Source: Nonomuraea roseoviolacea subsp. carminata
Lineage (GTDB): Bacteria; Actinomycetota; Actinomycetes; Streptosporangiales; Streptosporangiaceae
Length of the DNA: 64,000 nt
Assembly: GCF_024172185.1 (NCBI RefSeq)
Contig: NZ_JAMZEC010000001.1
Span: forward strand, 6,417,001 to 6,481,000
Direction of reading: 5' to 3'
Each line of letters starts with the position of its first letter. The stretch's first letter is position 1. Positions 14,966-22,480 of this stretch are shown piece after piece. Both the position numbers and the translations under genes were made by a program. Below the pieces are notes generated by a model, which saw only the letters and a list, made by a program, of their open reading frames with translations, was not told the origin of the DNA and did no database searches.

Positions 14966-15793
14966 GTGGCGCAGTCTTTCGCCTTCGGCGACTATTCCCA
15001 CACCCAGAAGAAGACCGCCCAGAAGAAGGGCGGCGGTCGCACGCCCAGAGATCGGGCGCGACGCGAGCTCTCCCAGAACTTCCTGGTCGATCGGCATGCT
15101 CTCGAGCAGATCGTCAAGGCGGCCGAGCCGGCCGGGCTCATCCTCGAACCCGGCTCCGGCGAGGGCGTCCTGACCATGGCGCTGGCCTCGGCCGGCGCCC
15201 GCGTCGTCGGCTACGAGCTCGACCCGCTGCTCGCGGCCAAGCTGCGGGCCAGAACCCGGGACATCGCGGGCATCGAGATCGTGAAGGGCGACTTCACCGC
15301 GGCCCGGCCGCCGGAGGAGCCGTTCGCGGTCGTCGGCAACATCCCGTACTCGATCACCTCGAAGATCGTGGACTGGTGCCTGACGGCCGAGCACCTCACC
15401 TCCGCGACCCTCCTCACCCAGCTCGAGTACGCGCGCAAGCGCTCGGGCGACTACGGCCGCTGGAGCCTGGTCACGGTGCTCAGCTGGCCGTGGTTCACCT
15501 GGGAGCTGCTCGGTCACGTCGAACGGACCAGCTTCCGGCCGGTGCCCTCCGTCGACTCGGCCATCCTGCGCATCGAGCGGCGGCCGGACCCGCTGGTCGG
15601 GGATGAGGCGGCCTATCGGGATCTGGTGGAGCTGGGCTTCACCGGGGTCGGTGGGTCGTTGCGCGCCTCGCTTGAGCGGCATTACCGACATGTCTCTCGG
15701 GCCTTCCGTGTCGCGGGCATCGCTCCTGACACGGTCGTCGCCTTCGTCCATCCGGATCAGTGGATCACGTTGTTCCGGGAGCTGCACCGCTGA
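14966..15793 (+). CDS. erm: 23S rRNA (adenine-N6)-methyltransferase, Erm family
   Basis: A 275-residue Erm methyltransferase. It modifies A2058 of 23S rRNA using S-adenosylmethionine and confers macrolide-lincosamide-streptogramin B resistance. The SAM site is ILEPGSGEGVLTMALA, with the acidic YELDPLL and KGDFTA; the catalytic motif is VVGNIPYSITSKIV. The N-terminal RRELSQNFLVDRHALEQIV and the C-terminal FRPVPSVDSAILRIERR are typical of actinomycete Erm proteins. It has a basic N-terminal extension (KKTAQKKGGG). The GTG start at 14966 follows GAAGGG by 8 nt. It sits behind a leader peptide and attenuator. No macrolide biosynthesis gene is nearby, so it looks like an intrinsic resistance gene rather than cluster self-protection. 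Confidence 0.96.
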   Translation: MAQSFAFGDYSHTQKKTAQKKGGGRTPRDRARRELSQNFLVDRHALEQIVKAAEPAGLILEPGSGEGVLTMALASAGARVVGYELDPLLAAKLRARTRDIAGIEIVKGDFTAARPPEEPFAVVGNIPYSITSKIVDWCLTAEHLTSATLLTQLEYARKRSGDYGRWSLVTVLSWPWFTWELLGHVERTSFRPVPSVDSAILRIERRPDPLVGDEAAYRDLVELGFTGVGGSLRASLERHYRHVSRAFRVAGIAPDTVVAFVHPDQWITLFRELHR

Positions 15794-16221
15794 CCGGTCC
15801 GCGGACGCACCGCCCCCTTGCCCCGGCCGAAGCCGCCGCCCCCTCGGCGAAGCCGCCGCCCCCTGGGCGAAGCCGCCCCCAGGGCGAGGCCGCCCCCCTG
15901 ACGGAGGTTGCTGCCCTGGTGGAGGCTCGCCGCCCCTGCCGAAGGTGTCGCCTCTGATGGCGACGGTTTCGCGAGGGCGGCGGCTCCGGGGCCGGGGGGC
16001 TCCGGCGTAGGGGGCGGCTCCGGGCAGGTGGGGGCCCTGGGTAGGTGGGGGCTCGGGTAGATGGGGCGGGAGGGAGGCTCGGGTAGAGGGGCGGTCCTGC
16101 CGGGGCACCGGGTGCGGAGGCGAATCCCGTCGTGAGCGCCGTCGGCTCCGTCGCCAGGCTGAGGGGTCGTCACTCGGCCGGTGGACGACGCGGCAGGCCC
16201 TCGCCGCCTACCGTCGGCGGC
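15794..16221. other. Gene-free low-complexity interval
   Basis: No gene is supported between erm and the membrane protein. Bases about 15830-15895 contain decaying copies of a GCGAAGCCGCCGCCCCCT-like unit. The rest is GC-rich with runs such as GGTGGGGG and no convincing ORF start. At the right end, TACCGT (16209-16214) is the likely -10 of the next gene. Confidence 0.7.
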
Positions 16222-17001
16222 GTGTTGAACGACCACGTCACCTTCCGCCGCCTCGCGGCGGGCACCCTGCTCATCGCCGCCCCCCTGCTCCAGGCGGTGG
16301 CGGTCATCGTCGACCCCGGCACCTGGGGCGACGACCGTGAGGCGGTCAGCTACGGCTCCAACCCCGCCCTCGCCCAGACCGAGTCCGCCCTCTACCACTG
16401 GAGCTGGATGCTCATGGGCGTGGCCGCCATCGGCCTCGTCCACCTCACCAGGCAGCGGGCGACCCGGCTCGGGCACGTCGCCGGCGCCATGACGGTCATC
16501 GGCTACCTCAACCTGTCGGCCCTGCTGATGATGGACCCCGTCGAGTGGTGGCTCGGCCGGCACCACCCGCCGGAGCAGGCGCAGAAGATCCTCGACGAGA
16601 TGCTCGACCTCCCGGGTGTGATCATCGGGTTCCAGATGCCGTGGGTGCCGCTCGGCCTCATCGGCCTGCCGCTGCTGACCGTCGCCGTGTGGCGGTCCGG
16701 GTTCTCCGGCTGGTGGGTGCCCGTGACGGTCGTCGTCGGCTACGGAGGCGGGTTCGCGGTCGACTACGGCCCGCTCACGGTCGTGCTCTGGGCCATCCCC
16801 GTCGCCGGGCTCGGCACGCTCGGGGTCAAGGTCCTGCGCATGGGCGACGACGCCTGGGCCGCCCTCTATGCGCGGCGAGGGGCGCAGGAGCCGCCCCCAC
16901 CCCTCCCGGCCGCCGAGACCCTCCCGGCCGCCGAGACCCTCCCGGTCGGCGAGACTCTCCCGGTCGCCGAGAGCGGTGAGCACCGGCGCCACGCCAGGTG
17001 A
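16222..17001 (+). CDS. Hypothetical integral membrane protein
   Basis: A 259-residue protein with about five hydrophobic segments (for example LAAGTLLIAAPLLQAVAVIV, MLMGVAAIGLVHL, GAMTVIGYLNLSALLMM, PVTVVVGYGGGFAVDY and TVVLWAIPVAGLGTLGV). I do not recognise a named family or catalytic motif. GTG 16222 is chosen because -10 TACCGT ends 7 nt upstream (leaderless) and the protein begins just before the first membrane segment; an in-frame GTG 90 nt upstream only adds an Arg/Gly-rich stretch. The C-terminus carries four 18-bp repeats encoding LPAAET-like hexapeptides. It converges with the SulP gene, with 4 nt between the stop codons. Confidence 0.75.
   Translation: MLNDHVTFRRLAAGTLLIAAPLLQAVAVIVDPGTWGDDREAVSYGSNPALAQTESALYHWSWMLMGVAAIGLVHLTRQRATRLGHVAGAMTVIGYLNLSALLMMDPVEWWLGRHHPPEQAQKILDEMLDLPGVIIGFQMPWVPLGLIGLPLLTVAVWRSGFSGWWVPVTVVVGYGGGFAVDYGPLTVVLWAIPVAGLGTLGVKVLRMGDDAWAALYARRGAQEPPPPLPAAETLPAAETLPVGETLPVAESGEHRRHAR
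16903..16974 (+). repeat. 18-bp in-frame tandem repeat, four copies
   Basis: Units at 16903, 16921, 16939 and 16957 encode LPAAET, LPAAET, LPVGET and LPVAES at the C-terminal tail of the membrane protein. The first two are identical. Confidence 0.92.
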
Positions 17002-17005
17002 CGGG

Positions 17006-19237
17006 TCAGATCTTCACCGACACCGTGGACGGCAGCGGCGGGAGCATCTGGACCCGGGCCGAGCCGATGTCGAAGTACAGCCCGACCAGCTCCAGCCGCC
17101 CCGCCCGTACCTGCTCGTCCACCTTGCGGTGGGTGCGGAGGTTCTCGAGCTGCTGCTGCACGTTGATCCGGCAGAGCTGGTCGAGCGCCCGCGAGTCGAG
17201 CGGCCCGTCGGCGCTCTCGATGAACCTGGCCAGGCTGTGGTGTCCGTGCCGCAGCCAGCGCCGCATCCCCGGCAGGCTGCCGGCCTTCACCCCGCCGCTC
17301 AGCAGCCCGGCCATGGCCCCGCAGCCCGAGTGCCCGCACACGGTGATCGTGTGGACGCCCAGCACCTGCGTGGCGTACTCGATGGCCGCCACCACCGAGT
17401 CGTCGTGCGGCTCGGCGCCCCGGCGGGGCACCAGGTTGCCGATGTTGCGGACCGTGAACAGGTCGCCCGGCCCGCTCGCCGTGATCAGGCTCGGCACCAC
17501 CCGGGAGTCGGCGCACGTGATGAACAGGTGCGACGGCTGCTGCTTGTGGGCCAGCTCGGTGAGGATGGGCCGCACCAAGGGCGCCGTACGCCGGTGGAAC
17601 TCCCGGGCGCCCGCCGTCAGCCGGCACTCGGGCCGGTCGGGCGGCCCCACCGGCGGCTCCGACGACGGCTCGGCCGAGGGCCGGACGGGCCGGTGGTGCC
17701 GGTGCGCCCACGGCAGCCACCACCGGTCGGGCGCCCGGGGCGGCTTCTTGGCCTGATAGGTACGGGCGCCGCTCGCGGCCAGCGCGTACCACTCGTCGTG
17801 CAACTCGTCGATGTCCACCGTGCCACCGGACCGCTCGTGGTTGAGCCGCCAGGAGTGGATGGCCTCGAAGGCGGCGTTGTCCATGAAATCGATGTTGAGG
17901 TCGAGGTCCACGGCCGAGCGCGGCGGGATGGCGCGCAGCTCGTGGGTCAGCCGCGGCACCCCCAGGAACGTCAGCGACCCGCTGATCGACACGTGCCACC
18001 GGCCACCGTCCACCGGCTCGTGCGTCTTGACCGTCACCCACGTCAGCCGCCGCAGCGCCATCACGGCGGCCAGCGCCAGGCCCGCCACCACGCCCTCGGC
18101 CAGGCCGAGCACGACGACCGCGAGCATGGTCGCGACGTAGACCGGCACCTCGCCGTGGCCGTGGACTTTGCGGACGTGGCCGAGGTTGACCATCTGCACG
18201 CCGATGAACACCAGCAGCGCCGCCAGCGCCTCCATGGGGATGAGCTGGATCGTCCAGCCGAACCCCAGCGCGAACATCAGCACCCACACCCCGTGCAGCA
18301 CCGTCGACGTGCGGCTGCGGGCGCCCGCCTGGACGTTCGCGGTGCTGCGCACGATCACCCCGGCCACCGGCAGGCCGCCGAGCGCGCCGGAGACCATGTT
18401 GGCCGCGCCCTGGCCGGTCAGCTCCTGGTCGAGGTCGGCGCGCGGCCCGGCGTGCATGCCGTCGACCGCCACCGAGCACAGCAGCGACTCGACTCCCGCG
18501 AGCAGCGCCACCAGCAGCACGGCCGCCACGATCTCGTGCCAGTCGCCCTGCGGCAGCACCGGGAACGCCCACGTGCCGAAGCTGCCCGACAGGTCGACCC
18601 GGGTGACGTCCCACTGGAACGCCCACGCGACGAGCGCGGCCACGAGCAGCGCCGCGAGCGGCGCGGGCACCACCTTGATCTGCTTCGGCAGCCGCGTCCA
18701 CAGCGCGAGGACCGCGATCGTGAGCAGCCCGACCGCCACGGTGTGGCCGTGCATCGCGGCCACCTGGGCCGGCAGCTCCATGAGGTTGGCCAGGGCCGAG
18801 CGCTGGGGGCTGCCGCCGAGCACGATGTGCAGCTGGGACAGCGCGATCACCACGCCGACGCCCGCCAGCATGCCGTGGATCACGGCGGGGGAGACGGCCA
18901 GCGCCGCCCGGGCCGCCCGCAGCAGGCCCAGCACGAGCTGGACCGCCCCGGCCAGCAGCGTGATCATGCAGGTCGCCCGCCAGCCGTACGTCTGGACGAG
19001 GTCCGCCACCACCAGCGAGAGGCCGGCGGCGGGCCCGCTCACCTGGACGACGGAGCCGCCGAGCGCTCCGGCCACGACACCGCCCACGACGGCGGCTATG
19101 AGTCCTGCGGCGAGGGGGGCACCCGAGGCCATCGCGATGCCCAGGGAGAGGGGCACCGCGACGAGGAAGACCACGAGCGAGGCAGGCACATCGTACCTGA
19201 GAGTCCTCAGCCCGTTACTGTGAGTGTCGCCGGTCAT
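17006..19237 (-). CDS. SulP family anion transporter fused to beta-carbonic anhydrase
   Basis: A 743-residue fusion. Residues 1-400 form a SulP permease (SLVVFLVAVPLSLGIAMASG, then many membrane helices, with PAAGLSLVVADLV), which typically imports bicarbonate or sulfate. About residues 400-520 resemble a STAS-like domain. The C-terminal part is a beta-carbonic anhydrase with zinc ligands in CADSRVV and CGHSGCGAM and the RNIGNLV segment. The combination should import bicarbonate and interconvert it with CO2; relatives exist in mycobacteria. ATG 19237 is chosen because -10 TAGGGT (19250-19245 on the minus strand) ends 7 nt upstream. A longer frame adds a non-conserved Arg/Ala stretch. Confidence 0.94.
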   Translation of the reverse strand: MTGDTHSNGLRTLRYDVPASLVVFLVAVPLSLGIAMASGAPLAAGLIAAVVGGVVAGALGGSVVQVSGPAAGLSLVVADLVQTYGWRATCMITLLAGAVQLVLGLLRAARAALAVSPAVIHGMLAGVGVVIALSQLHIVLGGSPQRSALANLMELPAQVAAMHGHTVAVGLLTIAVLALWTRLPKQIKVVPAPLAALLVAALVAWAFQWDVTRVDLSGSFGTWAFPVLPQGDWHEIVAAVLLVALLAGVESLLCSVAVDGMHAGPRADLDQELTGQGAANMVSGALGGLPVAGVIVRSTANVQAGARSRTSTVLHGVWVLMFALGFGWTIQLIPMEALAALLVFIGVQMVNLGHVRKVHGHGEVPVYVATMLAVVVLGLAEGVVAGLALAAVMALRRLTWVTVKTHEPVDGGRWHVSISGSLTFLGVPRLTHELRAIPPRSAVDLDLNIDFMDNAAFEAIHSWRLNHERSGGTVDIDELHDEWYALAASGARTYQAKKPPRAPDRWWLPWAHRHHRPVRPSAEPSSEPPVGPPDRPECRLTAGAREFHRRTAPLVRPILTELAHKQQPSHLFITCADSRVVPSLITASGPGDLFTVRNIGNLVPRRGAEPHDDSVVAAIEYATQVLGVHTITVCGHSGCGAMAGLLSGGVKAGSLPGMRRWLRHGHHSLARFIESADGPLDSRALDQLCRINVQQQLENLRTHRKVDEQVRAGRLELVGLYFDIGSARVQMLPPLPSTVSVKI

Positions 19238-19386
19238 GCCGCAAACCCTAGTGCCCCGCCGGGGCGGGGCTTCAGGGTCGTCACCGGGTTTTACGCAATC
19301 CAGGGCTGGCGCGGCGGCGCGCCTGGCTGCGACGCCGGCCGCCGTCACTCTCGCGGGGCCGTGAACGGGACGGCCCCGCGGCGGGA

Positions 19387-20967
19387 TCAGCGGTAGTAGT
19401 CGGGGAAGTCCGGCTCGGGGGTGGCCCGGCGACGGCCGCGGCCGCCGCCGTTCTGGCCCGGACGCGGGGCCTCGGACTTGCCGTACATCTCGTTGTAGGT
19501 GGGCCAGCCGCCCGTGCCGCCGGTGGACGGCGACTCGGGCCAGCCGGGGCCGCCGGGCTGGCCGGCCGCGCTGGTGAAGTCACCCGTCTCGTACGCGATG
19601 GACTGCGGCACGGGCGGCGCCGACAGCACGTCGTCGTGGGGCGAGACCGCGCGCGCCGGAGCGGTGGGCACGCCCGTCGCCGGGGAGGGGCCGGTCAGCG
19701 GGTCGCTGTCGTCAGCCACGGCCCAGCCGGCCCGCACCTCGTACGAGGCCGGGTAGGAGCCGGACGGCTGCTGCGGCTGGAAGCCCGGCCACGACCCGGA
19801 AGGACCGGAGGCGGCGGCCGGAGCCGGAGCCGGGGAGTCGTCGAGGATGTCGTGCGACGGCCAGGAGCCGGACGCGGTCGGCGCGGCGGGAGAGTTCCAG
19901 CCGGCGTCGAGGGCGTCGGCCGCGTTGTTGGCCGCCGGGAACGGGTCGCTCGTCGGCGCCCCGTGGATGGGGGCGACCGGCGTGGCGGGGAAGGAGCCGC
20001 TGCTCGCCGGGCTGAACGCGCCGCCCGCGGCGGCGAACGAGCCGGTCACCGGGCCGGTGGTGGGCAGCGGGCCGGTGGCGACGCCGTTGCTGGACAGGGA
20101 GCCGGGGGCGCCCACGGCCGGGAAGGAGCCGCTGGTGGCCGGCGCCCCGTTGCTGGACAGGGAGCCGGAGGGCAGCGGGTCGGGGCGGTTGGCGGGCACC
20201 GGCTTGGCGCCGGCGCCGAGGATGCTCATCACGTCGGCGGGCGGGGCCGCGAACGTCACCGTGCGCTGGTCGGCCAGGTCGGACGCCGACGGGACGGGAC
20301 GGGGCTGCACGGGCTCGACCAGGTCGGCGAGGCCGGCCGTGGGAGCGGGGACGGGAGCGGCGGGCTCGCGGCGCGGCCGCTGCGTCCGCTGCGGCAGCGC
20401 CGCCTGGACGGTGGTGGCGTCGGGATCGACGGCGGCGGCCTCGCGGCGGGCGGGACGCTTGCGCTCACCGGTGCGCTCACGCCCGGCGGGACGGGCCGCC
20501 GCGGGCCGCTCGGGCTCGCGCTCGGCGGGGCGGGGGGCGGCGGGCTCGCGCTCGTCACGCTCGACGGGGCGGGCGGCGCCCTTGCGGGCCGCGACGGTGC
20601 CACCGGCGCCGAAGCCGCCCTCGGTGGCGTCGCTGCGGATGGTGGCCCAGAACTCCTCGTCGTCCTCGTCGTTCGTCGGGTTGCCCCACTCGTCGACGCC
20701 GCGCTTGCCACGCTGACCGGTGCGCACCGGTTTGGGCTTGACCTCGTCGATGGGGCTGAAGTCCGGGCTGAAGTTGGCCATGCGGGGCTCGTGGGCGGCG
20801 AACTCGTCCGTGGACCGAGCGTGGGTCTGCTCTTCCTTCTCGATCATCTGCTTCAGCCGCTCCGGAGGAAGCGAGCTCTCCCGCCGGCTCATCGAACGCA
20901 TGCCCAGTGCCACGACAGCGATCACGAGGAGCACGACAGCGACCAAGCTGACTACGACCGCGATCAT
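19387..20967 (-). CDS. Single-pass membrane protein with long disordered tail
   Basis: A 526-residue protein with one N-terminal transmembrane helix (IAVVVSLVAVVLLVIAVVAL, residues 2-21), a short basic stop-transfer (MRSMSRRE), and a charged conserved-looking section (LPPERLKQMIEKEEQTHAR; DDEEFWATIRSD). About 400 residues of Pro/Ala/Ser/Gly-rich disorder follow, with many SGSFPA/GSLSSNG-like repeats, ending in a basic RGRRRATPEPDFPDYYR. I do not recognise a named family. The layout (short anchor, long cytoplasmic disordered tail) is common in actinobacterial cell-envelope or division proteins. ATG 20967 has GAGGGTGG upstream. Confidence 0.75.
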   Translation of the reverse strand: MIAVVVSLVAVVLLVIAVVALGMRSMSRRESSLPPERLKQMIEKEEQTHARSTDEFAAHEPRMANFSPDFSPIDEVKPKPVRTGQRGKRGVDEWGNPTNDEDDEEFWATIRSDATEGGFGAGGTVAARKGAARPVERDEREPAAPRPAEREPERPAAARPAGRERTGERKRPARREAAAVDPDATTVQAALPQRTQRPRREPAAPVPAPTAGLADLVEPVQPRPVPSASDLADQRTVTFAAPPADVMSILGAGAKPVPANRPDPLPSGSLSSNGAPATSGSFPAVGAPGSLSSNGVATGPLPTTGPVTGSFAAAGGAFSPASSGSFPATPVAPIHGAPTSDPFPAANNAADALDAGWNSPAAPTASGSWPSHDILDDSPAPAPAAASGPSGSWPGFQPQQPSGSYPASYEVRAGWAVADDSDPLTGPSPATGVPTAPARAVSPHDDVLSAPPVPQSIAYETGDFTSAAGQPGGPGWPESPSTGGTGGWPTYNEMYGKSEAPRPGQNGGGRGRRRATPEPDFPDYYR

Positions 20968-21150
20968 TGCACCACCCTCAATGCCATGGCCTCCCTGTGG
21001 CGCCGGTGAGGTCGCGCGGCCATCGACGCGACCTGCCCCCATTGATCACCAGCGCCTGACAATTGGATCTGATTGTGTCGGACCACTGCGAGCGTTGTCA
21101 CACCCTAAGCGAAGAATTGGTAACGATTACTACACCGGGTGTTTGGAACC

Positions 21151-21726
21151 TCACTCGATGTTCACCGCCGTCAGTCGACCTCGGGCGATGGTCTTGTCGG
21201 CGATCTCCCGCAGGATCTCGGGGAGGGGAGCGCCCTCCTTCGCCTGCACCTTCGCCGACAGCGTGTAGACCGTGAAGCGGTAGCTCACGCCTCGCGCGCA
21301 CGGAGGCTGGTAGCCGACCTTCCCGCTGGTCACCCGGGCCTGGCTGGAGCCGTCCGGAGGGTTCTCCGCCGCTCCGGGGCCGAGCTCGGTGGTGGTCGCG
21401 GGGATGTTGTACAGCACCCACTGCACGCCCGACTCGGACTGCGTGTGGGAGTCGACCACGATCGCGATCGACTTCGCCTGGGGGAGCGGCTCGCTGGACC
21501 AGCGCAGCGGCGGGCTGCCCTGGGTGCCCTCGCACGAGTACTCGCGCGGCAGCGGCTCGCCTTCGCGCAGCTCGGGGCTGGAGACGTTGATCTGCGCGAT
21601 CTCCTTGGCCTCCGATCTGCCCACCAGGAAACTGGCGCCGCATCCCGACAAGGCCAGCATGGCCGCCACCGCTGTCACAGTGACAACGATGGGTCCCATG
21701 CGTCCAGTCGTGTTACACAGCCCCAT
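21151..21726 (-). CDS. YbhB/YbcL family (PEBP-like) lipoprotein
   Basis: A 191-residue exported protein. The signal sequence ends in a lipobox (LALSGC, Cys near residue 29), so it should be lipid-anchored outside the membrane. The mature part is a phosphatidylethanolamine-binding-protein fold: PPLRWSSEPLPQAKSIAIVV with the DxH of VVDSHT, then VQWVLYNIPATTTEL (family WVLYNIP) and RFTVYTLSAKV. Ligand and function are unknown for bacterial members. ATG 21726 is preceded at 8 nt by TAGCAT, so the mRNA may be nearly leaderless. Confidence 0.9.
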   Translation of the reverse strand: MGLCNTTGRMGPIVVTVTAVAAMLALSGCGASFLVGRSEAKEIAQINVSSPELREGEPLPREYSCEGTQGSPPLRWSSEPLPQAKSIAIVVDSHTQSESGVQWVLYNIPATTTELGPGAAENPPDGSSQARVTSGKVGYQPPCARGVSYRFTVYTLSAKVQAKEGAPLPEILREIADKTIARGRLTAVNIE

Positions 21727-21758
21727 GTCGCATGATGCTACGCGGCCATGAGGCGTGC

Positions 21759-21781
21759 GCCGACCGTTTCGCGAAGGTCGG
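21759..21781. promoter_or_regulatory. Dyad symmetry in an intergenic region
   Basis: CCGACC (21760-21765) and GGTCGG (21776-21781) flank TTTCGCGAA. It lies between the divergent PEBP and PH-domain genes and could be an operator or a weak hairpin. Nothing in the sequence decides which. Confidence 0.35.
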
Positions 21782-21958
21782 TGAATGGTAAAGAGACCCA
21801 AAGGGGCCAGAAACCCGACATCGAGACCGTGTATTCGCAGGCGAGGCCGGTCGTCACCGTCCGGCCGCCCGCGCGGCGCCGGATTCCCGGCGGAGGATGC
21901 GGCCGGCGGGGATCCGGGAGAGATCGCCCGGGGGCGGGCGCGGCTTAAGCTGGTTTGC

Positions 21959-22480
21959 GTGACCGCAACTGGCCCGCTACGGGATCCGGCGCACCGCGTC
22001 TCGCCCAAGGCCGTCCGGCTCTGGCTGATGGAGGCGCTGGTCGCCTTCGTGCTGCTGGTCGGCGGCTCGTTCCTGGCCGGAAGGTGGGTCGGGGGGAGCG
22101 GGTGGCCGTGGGTGCCCGACTGGTTCGCGGCCCGGCCCTGGCTGCTGCCGGTCGCCGTGGGCGTGCTGACGACGCCGTTCCTGCTGGCCGAGCCGTTCGT
22201 CCGGTACGCCGTGCACCGCTGGGAGCTGTCCGGGGACGTCGTGTACGCGCGGACCGGGTTCCTGACCAGGGAGTGGGTGTTCGTGCCGGTGAGCCGCATC
22301 CAGACGGTCGACAAGGCCCAGGGCTGGCTGGAGCGGGCGCTCGGGCTGGCGACACTGGAGATCCGCACCGCCTCGCACGCGGGCTCGTCCACCATCAAGG
22401 GGCTCGACTACGCGGTGGCGGCGGGGCTGGCCGAGCGGCTGGCGCACCGCGCCGAGCAGCTCAGGGACGACGCCACATGA
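21959..22480 (+). CDS. Bacterial PH domain membrane protein (YdbS-like)
   Basis: A 173-residue protein with two N-terminal membrane helices (about residues 18-40 and 60-80) followed by one bPH2 domain (WELSGDVVYARTGFLTREWV, then VPVSRIQTVDKAQGWLERAL and LEIRTASHAGSSTIKGL). It forms the small half of a YdbS/YdbT-type pair; such pairs are membrane proteins of unclear function that have been linked in Bacillus to resistance against peptide or protein antibiotics. GTG 21959 is chosen because -10 TAAGCT (21946-21951) ends 7 nt upstream. The stop overlaps the next start (ATGA). Confidence 0.9.
   Translation: MTATGPLRDPAHRVSPKAVRLWLMEALVAFVLLVGGSFLAGRWVGGSGWPWVPDWFAARPWLLPVAVGVLTTPFLLAEPFVRYAVHRWELSGDVVYARTGFLTREWVFVPVSRIQTVDKAQGWLERALGLATLEIRTASHAGSSTIKGLDYAVAAGLAERLAHRAEQLRDDAT

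Noticed and set aside
16868..19396. An 842-codon plus-strand open frame
   Set aside because: It is antisense to the SulP-carbonic anhydrase gene, has His/Arg/Gln-rich composition and no recognisable domain.
21673..21685. TGTCACAGTGACA palindrome as an operator
   Set aside because: It lies inside the signal-peptide coding region of the PEBP lipoprotein and has no promoter next to it.
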